This document shows positions 1-5,323 of a stretch of 7,529 nt of DNA, one piece after another. Both the position numbers and the translations under genes were made by a program. Position 1 is the first letter of the stretch. Each line of letters begins with the position of its first letter. Below the pieces are notes generated by a model. It had not been told where the DNA came from. It saw only the letters and a list, made by a program, of their open reading frames with translations, and made no database searches. Where the stretch lies: positions 1-7,529 of the forward strand of contig JBFYKJ010000081.1 in assembly GCA_041306005.1 (NCBI GenBank). Reading direction: 5' to 3'. The DNA is from JBFYKJ01 sp041306005 (lineage in GTDB: Archaea > Altiarchaeota > Altiarchaeia > JAFGQM01).

Positions 1-486
1 GGTTGAAGTCAAATCCACAATAGCGTCCGCGATGCCTATCACCGGCGCGATCTCCACAGCCCCCGACAGCGGCACAATCTCGACCTTCTTCCCGTTCTTT
101 TTGAAGTACTCTTTAGCCGAGTTGACGAACTTCGTCGCGATCTTCATGCCGTCCTTCACGTCCTTGACGGACTTTATCCCTGATTCCTCCTTCGCGGCGA
201 AGACGAGCGAGCAGTAGCCGAAGCTTAGGGGCATGAGCTCCCTCACCTTCGCGCCCTTCTCCCCGACTACGTCCTTTCCTACGAACCCCACATCCGCTGC
301 ACCCTCTTGCACGAACTCGGGTATGTCCTCCACTCTCACCGCTATCACGTCTATGTCCGGGTTGCTCGTCCTTATGAAGAGCGCCTTCTCGTCGCCGCTA
401 AGGAGCTTTAGCCCCGCGCTCTTGAGCAGGTCTTCCGCCGGACCCCTCATTCTCCCCTTGTTCGGTATTGCGATGCGTAGTTTCAT
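1..486 (-). CDS. hisG: ATP phosphoribosyltransferase HisG, N-terminal 162 residues (cut by window edge)
   Basis: Catalyses the first step of histidine synthesis in the cytoplasm: ATP plus PRPP gives phosphoribosyl-ATP. Translating the minus strand from the ATG at 486-484 gives an open frame to the window edge. It starts MKLRIAIPNKGRM, has a DIPEFV..GAADVGFVGKD block at about residues 54-73, and shows the PRPP-site region LSGAVEIAP..GIADAIVDLTST near residues 141-162, where the frame leaves the window. The PNKGR start and the NPDIDV...DIPEFV block resemble the long-form HisG with a C-terminal histidine-sensing domain, but that domain lies outside the window, so this is inference. The start codon overlaps the hisS stop by four bases (ATGA), which implies translational coupling. 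The AbrB-ACT regulator lies two genes upstream. Family identity is secure; only the C-terminus is unseen. Confidence 0.95.
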   Translation of the reverse strand, partial: MKLRIAIPNKGRMRGPAEDLLKSAGLKLLSGDEKALFIRTSNPDIDVIAVRVEDIPEFVQEGAADVGFVGKDVVGEKGAKVRELMPLSFGYCSLVFAAKEESGIKSVKDVKDGMKIATKFVNSAKEYFKKNGKKVEIVPLSGAVEIAPVIGIADAIVDLTST

Positions 487-1736
487 TTCACTGCCTCCGA
501 TTTCACTGCCTCTGTTATCTTTTCCAACTTGACCTGCTTTTGCTCACCGGTTTCCATATCCTTTACCGTGGCATTGCCGCCCTTCAAATCCTTTTGCCCC
601 ACAATCACTATCTTGCCGGCGCCCAGCTTGTCGGCGTACTTCATTTGATTAGAAAAATTCCGGCCGAGAAGGTCGGTCTCGGCGCTCACCCCTGCAGACC
701 GGAGCTCCTGCGTGATTCGGATAGCTTCCTCTTCGGACTCGTCGTCTGCGCGCAGGACATAGGCCTGCACCGCTTTCTTATCAGCGAGAAGCCCTTTCTC
801 CCTCATGACCTCGATTATCCTCTCTATACCGAGGCTTATGCCTACCGCGGGCACATTCTCCTTCCCCGAGAGCTGGCCGATGAGACGGTCGTACCTCCCG
901 CCGCCTGCGATGGAGCCGTACGAGCCGAGGTCCACCTCGAATATGTTGCCAGTATAATAATCAAGGCCCCTCACCATGCACAGGTCCAAGGAGACCTTCT
1001 TGCCGTATAGCTTAAGGAGCCTCGTCAGTTCCTTGAGCTCATTAGCACCGTCGCACTCGCCGACCACGCCCTCGACTTCCTTGACCGTCTTTAACTTGAG
1101 AATCTCAAACAGCTTGTCGAGCTTCCTCTTGTCTATGCCCTTGAGCTCCTTTCTCACTTGCTCTTCCCCAATCTTCTCCAGTTTATCGAGCGCCCTGAAG
1201 ACCGCGAGCTCCGAGCCCTTGTCTATCCCAACGCTTATCATCAATGCGTCAAGCAGCTTTCGGTTGTTGACCTTGAACTTGGCGTCCTTCAGTCCGAGCG
1301 CCCCGAGCGCGTCTATCGCGCAGGCGACTACCTCGGCGTCAGCCTTTATCCCCGGGGCCCCGACTATGTCGACATCGCACTGCCAGAATTCCCTGTAGCG
1401 GCCTTTCTGGGGGCGGTCGAAGCGCCAGACCCGGGAGATGCAATATCTCTTGAACGGCAAGGTCGGCTGGTTCATAGAAAACATCCGGACCAGGGGGACT
1501 GTCAGGTCATACCTTAAAGCCAGTTCCCTGCCCCCCATGTCCTTGAACTTGTAGATGAGCTTTTCCTCTTCCCCGTACTTGTCGGTCAGGAGTTCGGAGT
1601 ACTCAAAGGCGGGAGTCTCAGCAGGCGGGAAGCCGTAGCGCTCGAAGGCGGCCCTGACGGTATCTATCACCGCTTGCCTTTTCGCCATCTCCTCTGGCAG
1701 GAAATCCCTAGTCCCCGGAGGGGTCTCGAGTTTCAT
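483..1736 (-). CDS. hisS: Histidyl-tRNA synthetase (class II)
   Basis: Charges tRNA-His with histidine using ATP. The 417-residue length is normal for the family. Visible motifs are the start PPGTRDFLPEE (6-16), RYDLTVPLVR (75-84), motif 2 around RVWRFDRPQKGRYREFWQ (102-119), the histidine-binding RGLDYYTGNIFE (256-267) with the catalytic Arg at 256, AGGGRYDRL (277-285), motif 3 GISLGIERI (299-307), and a C-terminal anticodon-binding domain from about 322. All catalytic motifs are intact, so this is a real synthetase and not the HisZ regulatory paralogue. It sits 48 bases downstream of the AbrB-ACT gene and overlaps hisG by four bases, suggesting one transcript. No Shine-Dalgarno is seen before the ATG; an 11-base repeat abuts it instead. 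The last residues are a tandem duplication (EAVKSEAVK). Confidence 0.97.
   Translation of the reverse strand: MKLETPPGTRDFLPEEMAKRQAVIDTVRAAFERYGFPPAETPAFEYSELLTDKYGEEEKLIYKFKDMGGRELALRYDLTVPLVRMFSMNQPTLPFKRYCISRVWRFDRPQKGRYREFWQCDVDIVGAPGIKADAEVVACAIDALGALGLKDAKFKVNNRKLLDALMISVGIDKGSELAVFRALDKLEKIGEEQVRKELKGIDKRKLDKLFEILKLKTVKEVEGVVGECDGANELKELTRLLKLYGKKVSLDLCMVRGLDYYTGNIFEVDLGSYGSIAGGGRYDRLIGQLSGKENVPAVGISLGIERIIEVMREKGLLADKKAVQAYVLRADDESEEEAIRITQELRSAGVSAETDLLGRNFSNQMKYADKLGAGKIVIVGQKDLKGGNATVKDMETGEQKQVKLEKITEAVKSEAVK
486..514. repeat. 15-base tandem duplication at the 3' end of hisS
   Basis: The plus-strand unit tttcactgcctcYg occurs at 486-499 and again at 501-514, a period of 15 bases with one mismatch. 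In the protein this repeats the EAVK ending of HisS, adding about five residues without breaking the frame. It lies immediately before the hisS stop and the hisG start. Replication slippage is the simplest explanation. Confidence 0.8.
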
Positions 1737-1785
1737 TGTAGTGTAAATCTATCGGTTTTGTAGCGTAACCCTCTGTAGTGTAAAC
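1737..1785 (-). repeat. Three copies of TTTACACTACA between the AbrB-ACT gene and hisS
   Basis: Read on the minus strand, TTTACACTACA occurs at 1784-1774, a variant GTTACGCTACA at 1769-1759 and TTTACACTACA again at 1747-1737. The copies are spaced 15 and 22 bases apart. The first begins directly after the regulator's TAG stop and the last abuts the hisS ATG. They fill most of the 48-base spacer. They could be slippage products, a regulator or RNA-binding site, or elements aiding hisS translation, which lacks a Shine-Dalgarno. Function is not shown by the sequence. Confidence 0.6.
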
Positions 1786-2159
1786 TATTTTTTGATGATG
1801 ACCTCGGTGACCGAGTCCAGCGTTCTTAATTTGCCCGCCAGGGAACTTAAATCGCCCTTGTACTTCCCGGTGACGTCCCATTCCGCCTTTTTTTCCCGCT
1901 CCAGGCTCCTTGACTCGGACATGATGATGTCAAAGCCCTCCTTTGATAGGAGACCGGCCGCCCTGGCAAGGGTGCCCGGCGCATCGCCCATGACTATCCT
2001 CAGCTCGCAGGCCTTCTTCTCAAAGACGGGCGAGACGACCGCGGTCCTGCCCTCTATGCTTATGAGCGCCTCGACCCCGGACTCAAGACCCAGAACCTTC
2101 CTTATGCCTGAAGGTATAAGGAGCCTGCCCTTCTCGTCCACCCGCGTTATCTCCTGCAT
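1785..2159 (-). CDS. AbrB-type DNA-binding protein with C-terminal ACT domain (predicted amino-acid-responsive regulator)
   Basis: A 124-residue two-domain protein. Residues 1-45 form an AbrB/MazE/SpoVT swapped-hairpin DNA-binding domain, with the hallmark VDEKGRLLIPSGIRKVLGL at 7-25. Residues 51-124 look like an ACT domain: a beta strand ELRIVM, then DAPGTLARAAGLLSKEGFDI (59-78, the usual turn-helix of ACT ligand sites), ending in VTEVIIKK. ACT domains commonly bind amino acids. AbrB domains dimerise and bind palindromic DNA. I chose ATG at 2159 because GGGG (2169-2166) sits six bases upstream; an in-frame TTG at 2171 would add four residues and consume that site. It is the first gene of a probable AbrB-ACT-hisS-hisG operon, diverging from yjbQ across a spacer with a perfect inverted repeat. 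Domain calls are firm; the ligand and targets are inference. Confidence 0.85.
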   Translation of the reverse strand: MQEITRVDEKGRLLIPSGIRKVLGLESGVEALISIEGRTAVVSPVFEKKACELRIVMGDAPGTLARAAGLLSKEGFDIIMSESRSLEREKKAEWDVTGKYKGDLSSLAGKLRTLDSVTEVIIKK

Positions 2160-2184
2160 ATTCGTCCCCAAGCCTTAGGATTAA

Positions 2185-2204
2185 AGTGGGAGAAAATTCC
2201 CACT
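2185..2204. promoter_or_regulatory. Perfect inverted repeat in a divergent promoter region (candidate operator)
   Basis: AGTGGGA-GAAAAT-TCCCACT has two perfect 7-base arms around a 6-base AT-rich spacer. It lies between the start of the AbrB-ACT gene (minus) and yjbQ (plus), just upstream of the TATA-like box proposed for yjbQ and within the zone where the minus-strand promoter must lie. The symmetric layout suits a dimeric regulator such as the neighbouring AbrB-ACT protein, which would imply autoregulation. It has no T-run, so a terminator is unlikely. Confidence 0.55.
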
Positions 2205-2206
2205 CT

Positions 2207-2214
2207 CTATTTTT
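2207..2214 (+). promoter_or_regulatory. TATA-like box for yjbQ
   Basis: CTATTTTT is centred about 27 bases ahead of the yjbQ ATG at 2238. With the usual archaeal TATA-to-start distance, transcription would begin at or next to the ATG, giving a leaderless message. This fits the absence of a Shine-Dalgarno. A second AT-rich stretch (CTATAAAAA, 2224-2232) is too close to the ATG to drive this start. Confidence 0.45.
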
Positions 2215-2237
2215 CAGTTCCGCCTATAAAAACACAC

Positions 2238-2657
2238 ATGGCAGTCCAGACGGCAGTAATCTCGGTCGAGTCCAAGGGCAAGGGCGACATAATCGACATC
2301 ACTAAGAAAGTGGCCGCCGCCGTGGCGCGGTCAAAGATCTCCGAGGGCATCGTCAACGTATTCATCGCCGGCTCGACGGCGTCTGTGACGACGATAGAGC
2401 ACGAGCCCGGGCTACTAAAAGATGTGCCGCGCGCTCTTGATAAAATCGCCCCCTACGGGCCTAACTACGCCCACCACGACACCTGGCACGACGACAACGG
2501 GGCGGCGCACGTCAGGGCGACTCTCATGGGCCCGGGGACTGCAATCCCCTTCAAGGGCGGCGAGCTGATTTTGGGCACCTGGCAGCAGATAGCCGTCGTG
2601 GACCACGATACCAGGGCTAGGAAGAGGGATATCGTGCTTACGATAATCGGGGACTGA
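2238..2657 (+). CDS. yjbQ: YjbQ / UPF0047 family protein
   Basis: A 139-residue single-domain protein of the widespread YjbQ (UPF0047) family. The family signature is clear: GSTASVTTIEHEP at 45-57, HHDTWHDDNGAAHVRATLMGPG at roughly 79-100, and GGELILGTWQQIAVVDHDTRARKR at about 107-130. The conserved His, Asp and Trp residues of the putative active site are present. Length is typical for the family. Some members are reported to have weak thiamine-phosphate synthase activity, but the true cellular role is not settled, so I give no specific reaction. It diverges from the AbrB-ACT gene and converges with the minus-strand gene ending at 2685, leaving 27 bases between the stops. It is probably transcribed alone and leaderless. 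Confidence 0.93.
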   Translation: MAVQTAVISVESKGKGDIIDITKKVAAAVARSKISEGIVNVFIAGSTASVTTIEHEPGLLKDVPRALDKIAPYGPNYAHHDTWHDDNGAAHVRATLMGPGTAIPFKGGELILGTWQQIAVVDHDTRARKRDIVLTIIGD

Positions 2658-2684
2658 ACACAGACAATACCTTAGAGTAGCCCT

Positions 2685-3548
2685 TCACCTGTGCAATCCT
2701 TTGGGAGCCACGCGGCTGCCGACTTCTTTGGCGGCGACCTTGATGCTCCTTCTAGGCATCCACTTTGCCTGCGAAATCAGCGCCCTTACCCGTGGGAGCT
2801 TAGCTGTCCTCATCTCTTTGGGTGCGACGAGCTTGAAGCCCCCTTCAGTCTCCACCTTTTGGAACCCGGCGTCCCCCATAGCTTTGAAGAACATGGGCGC
2901 ATTGGCCTTGCCGACTTCCTCGACGGCATCGGGCTTCTTCTGCCAGCCATAGAAAACCGACTTCCTTAGGTGCACGGGGTCGCCCTCAAGCCCGGGCTTT
3001 GACCGCCAGTATCCCCTGCCGTCCACGCCAAAATAGTTCCTTACGACCTTGTTTAGCGCGAGGTGCTCTTCGCCCTTCTTGACTTCTAGTTCCCTTGGGA
3101 GTATCCCGTAGTAGACAAGATGCGGCATTGCCTGCCTGTAGATGTTCTGCACATGCGCGTCCATATGCTCCTGCCCCTTGATTACCTCGCGGGGCGAGAA
3201 CGCGAAGTTGGAGAGGTGGCCAAGCCCCCTAAGCGGGCTTTCTTCGGCCTTAAGGTGGCCCTCCGTAACGACGACCGGGCTGACCATGGCGATGCGCTTG
3301 CCGGTCAACGGGTCTGTAACATTGACGGGGTTGTACTGGACCCCCTCTTCGGCGCCTTTTGCCACAAGCAAGAGGTTGATGTTTCCTGGTTTGGCCTTCC
3401 CCCACTTCTTAGAGCCGTAGAGGATTGCAGTCTTTATCTCGGGGTGCTCCTTGATAGCCTCCCTAAGGCCGCGCATGTAGGAATCTTCGTCCGTTGCGCG
3501 TACGCTGCCTAGAAGGGTGGTCGTCAGTTCTTTCAGGTCGGTGGCCAT
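2685..3548 (-). CDS. Unrecognised protein with possible degenerate nucleotidyltransferase-like N-terminus
   Basis: I do not recognise this family. The 287-residue protein (292 from the alternative ATG at 3563; numbering here is from that longer form) has LYGSKKWGKAKPGNINLLLV at 48-67. This resembles the GS...(S)DIDLLVV signature of MNT/polymerase-beta-type nucleotidyltransferases, but both metal-binding Asp are Asn (N61, N63). If the fold is right, the protein is probably inactive or non-catalytic. The middle part (about 100-210) has conserved-looking segments such as HLSNFAFSPREVIKG and NKVVRNYFGVDGRGYW. The C-terminus is Lys/Arg-rich (LPRVRALISQAKWMPRRSIK), suggesting nucleic-acid contact. 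No signal peptide or membrane segment is seen. I prefer the ATG at 3548 because its CAAAATGGC context matches the small gene at 3671, and Met-Ala starts recur here. A real gene is likely; its function is unknown. Confidence 0.8.
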   Translation of the reverse strand: MATDLKELTTTLLGSVRATDEDSYMRGLREAIKEHPEIKTAILYGSKKWGKAKPGNINLLLVAKGAEEGVQYNPVNVTDPLTGKRIAMVSPVVVTEGHLKAEESPLRGLGHLSNFAFSPREVIKGQEHMDAHVQNIYRQAMPHLVYYGILPRELEVKKGEEHLALNKVVRNYFGVDGRGYWRSKPGLEGDPVHLRKSVFYGWQKKPDAVEEVGKANAPMFFKAMGDAGFQKVETEGGFKLVAPKEMRTAKLPRVRALISQAKWMPRRSIKVAAKEVGSRVAPKGLHR

Positions 3549-3634
3549 TTTGACGGTATACATTGCTTATCCGGGCAGAAAAACGGTTAGAGCCCATATC
3601 CCCCGCGTATAACGCCCCCTATCTAACCCCTACC

Positions 3635-3642
3635 CTTTTATC
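3635..3642 (+). promoter_or_regulatory. TATA-like box for the 44-residue ORF
   Basis: CTTTTATC stands out in a C-rich stretch, centred about 32 bases before the ATG at 3671. It would place the transcript start within a few bases of the start codon. There is no Shine-Dalgarno, so a near-leaderless message is expected. Confidence 0.4.
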
Positions 3643-3670
3643 CCCCCTCCCCTTACTATCCCAATCCAAA

Positions 3671-3805
3671 ATGGCAAAAGAGACGCAAAAGCTCCTGCTC
3701 GGGCCCTCGCAGTCAAAGGCCCAGCGGGTTAGGGGGATAGAGGCTAAAGAGCGCGGCAGGGAGCTGACGTCAAGGGAGCAAAAGCTCACCCATAAGAAGC
3801 GCTGA
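3671..3805 (+). CDS. Small basic hypothetical protein, 44 residues
   Basis: The frame from ATG 3671 to TGA 3805 encodes a highly charged 44-residue peptide (7 Lys, 6 Arg, 5 Glu, no Cys or Trp) with an estimated net charge near +8. It begins MAKETQKLLLGPSQSK and ends QKLTHKKR. The composition suggests a mostly helical or disordered nucleic-acid or ribosome-associated peptide, but I recognise no family. Support comes from a TATA-like box at a leaderless distance, an ATG context (CCAAAATGGC) shared with neighbours, and a hairpin starting one base after the stop. The frame stays open upstream to an ATG at 3563, but that extension is proline-rich, crosses the proposed promoter and overlaps the start region of the divergent gene, so I reject it. 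Being so short, it could still be chance. Confidence 0.5.
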   Translation: MAKETQKLLLGPSQSKAQRVRGIEAKERGRELTSREQKLTHKKR

Positions 3806-3806
3806 C

Positions 3807-3821
3807 TGCCCGTTAAGGGCA
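3807..3821 (+). terminator. Short hairpin after the 44-residue ORF
   Basis: TGCCC-GTTAA-GGGCA forms a five-pair stem with a five-base loop, starting one base after the TGA stop and followed by a short TTT. It may end or stabilise the small transcript. The stem is short and the T-run weak, so this is tentative. Confidence 0.35.
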
Positions 3822-3879
3822 TTTGATCCCGCATGCAAGCGGCTTAACCCGCCTACCTGCGGTCCCGAACTCAGCCATT

Positions 3880-3904
3880 CTATATCCTTAACTTTCTTTT
3901 ATTT
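3880..3904 (+). promoter_or_regulatory. Promoter region of the Cys-rich surface protein gene
   Basis: Two TATA-like boxes lie here: CTATATCC at 3880-3887 and CTTTTATTT at 3896-3904. They would give transcript starts near 3910 or 3926 and a leader of about 15-30 bases. A weak Shine-Dalgarno (AAGG, 3932-3935) precedes the ATG at 3942 by six bases. A third candidate, CTATACG near 3918-3924, would give a leaderless message. The sequence alone does not decide. The rest of the gap 3822-3941 shows nothing else I can support. Confidence 0.35.
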
Positions 3905-3941
3905 GCCGGGCGTCTAACTATACGCCAACCCAAGGCCCAAA

Positions 3942-5153
3942 ATGATAACCAAGTTGCTCGCTACATCGGTACTGTCCCTGCTTTTGCTGACCGCACCCGC
4001 ATTCGCCCTGTCGTTCGAACAGCCCTCGATGGACTCCAGCTTCGACCAGATAGACCCCGGCCTTCTCGGCCTTTGCGCATGCAACCCTGCCAATGAACCG
4101 GCGGCGTGCACAGACTCAAAGGGCTGCGAAGGCACAAAGAAGTGCACGGCAGTGCCCGGCTGCTCCGGCCCCACTAACGCGTGCGGCGATGACAAGTGCC
4201 ATGATGATTACTCGGAGTGCGTAGACGACTGCGACAACGACTTCTCTTTCTGCGTGAGCCACATAGACGATGTCGGCGGGTGGGGGCAGACCCTGGAGAG
4301 CTGCACCGCCGAACAGTCGACCTGCGTCTATCAGTGCGGCGTCGTCCGCGACGCCTGCAGCGCCTGCACCGGCCAGTGGGGCGCATGCACCAAAAGCGAC
4401 AAGTGCTGCGCTGTATTCTGCGAAGCTGGCAAGGAGTGCCAGCCCTCCACCGGCAAGTGCGTCTGCACCGGCACAAAAGAGCTGTGCGGCGCCAAAGGCA
4501 CTGGCGATGGGATCGACAACGACTGTGACGGCCAGACGGACGAGGGCTGCGCCGCGTGCTCCTCGGGGCAGGCCCAGGCGTGCACGACTTCAGGCTGCGC
4601 CGGGACGCAGACGTGCACCGCGTCGGGCACGTGGGGCACTTGCGTGAAGAGCGACAAGTGCTGCGCCGTCCAATGCGCTTCAAACAAGGTCTGCAACGGG
4701 GCCACGGGGAGCTGCGACTGCAAGAGCGTTACCGAGGCGTGCGGCGACTCAGTTGACAACGACTGCGACGGCCAGACGGACGAGGGGTGCGCACCAGCGG
4801 CAGGCAACGTCCCTGCGGGCGGCGCGGCACAGGCCAATAATACGGCGGAAGGCGTCCAGGCGGGCGGTGCGAACGCTTCCGGCGGGAACGCCTCGGGAGG
4901 CAACGCCACGGCAGGTTTCCAGCAGCCTGGCAGCGGGCAGCTGGGCAATTTCCCATCGGGCGGCCAGAACCTTGTAGGCCCGGTACCGGCAGGCCCGGTA
5001 CAGGGCGGCCAACAGGGCATAGACCCGAACATGATAATCCTGCTGGCGATAGTGGCGATTGTTGTTGTAGGCCTCCTGATAGCCGTCAAGATGATGGTCG
5101 GCAAAAAGCCGCCGGTCGCCCAGCCGCAGCCCCCGGTAGAGGCCAAAAAGTGA
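3942..5153 (+). CDS. Secreted, membrane-anchored Cys-rich protein with two MopE-like DNDCDG repeats
   Basis: A 403-residue predicted surface protein. Residues 1-22 are a signal peptide (MITK, hydrophobic LLLLTAPAFA, cleavage near ALS). Residues 45-283 hold all 40 cysteines. Within them a roughly 60-residue unit occurs twice (142-203 and 225-283), each with SDKCCAV early and ending DNDCDGQTDEGC. That ending resembles the MopE-type putative metal-binding motif and has the DxDxDG...DE spacing of calcium loops (D192/194/196/200; D272/274/276/280). A CTxSxGCxGTxxCTA block precedes the second unit and recurs near 55-70. A Gly/Ala/Asn linker (284-362) carries four N-glycosylation sequons (N300, N311, N316, N321). 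A single transmembrane helix spans about 364-386, followed by a Lys/Pro cytoplasmic tail. Topology is outside-in with disulfide or metal-stabilised repeats. Possible roles are adhesion, envelope structure or metal binding. No specific function can be assigned. Confidence 0.88.
   Translation: MITKLLATSVLSLLLLTAPAFALSFEQPSMDSSFDQIDPGLLGLCACNPANEPAACTDSKGCEGTKKCTAVPGCSGPTNACGDDKCHDDYSECVDDCDNDFSFCVSHIDDVGGWGQTLESCTAEQSTCVYQCGVVRDACSACTGQWGACTKSDKCCAVFCEAGKECQPSTGKCVCTGTKELCGAKGTGDGIDNDCDGQTDEGCAACSSGQAQACTTSGCAGTQTCTASGTWGTCVKSDKCCAVQCASNKVCNGATGSCDCKSVTEACGDSVDNDCDGQTDEGCAPAAGNVPAGGAAQANNTAEGVQAGGANASGGNASGGNATAGFQQPGSGQLGNFPSGGQNLVGPVPAGPVQGGQQGIDPNMIILLAIVAIVVVGLLIAVKMMVGKKPPVAQPQPPVEAKK
4365..4790 (+). 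repeat. Diverged tandem repeat inside the Cys-rich gene
   Basis: Copy A (4365-4550) and copy B (4614-4790) encode matching Cys-rich units. The strongest nucleotide identity is 34 of 36 bases between 4515-4550 and 4755-4790 (period 240), and 17 of 17 bases between 4395-4411 and 4650-4666 (period 255). The 15-base difference in period reflects five extra residues (GAKGTGDG against GDS) in copy A. The near-identity at the DNDCDGQTDEGC segment points to recent duplication or gene conversion, or strong constraint. Confidence 0.85.
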
Positions 5154-5255
5154 GGCGCAGCAGCCGTTAAACCTCCTCTTTAGCCTTCTATCCGGCCTGT
5201 CCGCCCCCTACACCCTAGCCCTTGCGGGCCCGCGCGCCCGATTTCACCCCCAAAC

Positions 5256-5269
5256 GATATATTTTTATT
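5256..5269 (+). promoter_or_regulatory. TATA box of the decarboxylase gene
   Basis: GATATATTTTTATT is the strongest TATA-like element in the window, set in GC-rich surroundings. It predicts a transcript start near 5287-5290 and a leader of about 35 bases before the ATG at 5324. The gene therefore has its own promoter, separate from the upstream surface-protein gene. The rest of the gap 5154-5255 is C-rich with a GCGGGCCCGC palindrome (5224-5233) of unclear meaning. Confidence 0.6.
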
Positions 5270-5323
5270 CCTGGCGTTATGAACATAGCCTAAAAATCAC
5301 TCTTTTTGGAGCGGTGTCACTGG

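Noticed and set aside
468..1010. Plus-strand frame of 180 codons opposite hisS (and similar frames at 976-1398 and 1158-1517)
   Set aside because: Antisense shadows of a fully recognisable hisS, with no domain or promoter of their own.
483..1736. hisS read as HisZ, the regulatory subunit for HisG
   Set aside because: The RGLDYYTG, AGGGRYDRL and anticodon-binding domain are intact, whereas HisZ usually lacks these catalytic motifs or the C-terminal domain.
1792..2178. Plus-strand 128-codon frame exactly opposite the AbrB-ACT gene
   Set aside because: Shadow frame. The minus-strand protein carries clear AbrB and ACT motifs.
4331..5146. Long open frame (271 codons) on the minus strand opposite the Cys-rich gene
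   Set aside because: It mirrors GC-rich, repeat-biased coding on the plus strand. The plus frame has a signal peptide, matched Cys repeats and a membrane helix, while the minus frame shows no coherent domain.
5224..5233. GCGGGCCCGC palindrome as an operator
   Set aside because: A ten-base all-GC palindrome is easily expected by chance in this GC-rich DNA and lies well upstream of the TATA box.
5279..5293. Four-codon mini-ORF (ATG to TAA) as a leader peptide before the decarboxylase
   Set aside because: It begins at or before the transcript start predicted from the TATA box, and has no ribosome site or informative codons.
5306..5323. TTG start adding six residues to the decarboxylase
   Set aside because: It would absorb the GGAG likely used as ribosome site. 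An ATG follows at 5324 with no loss of conserved sequence.
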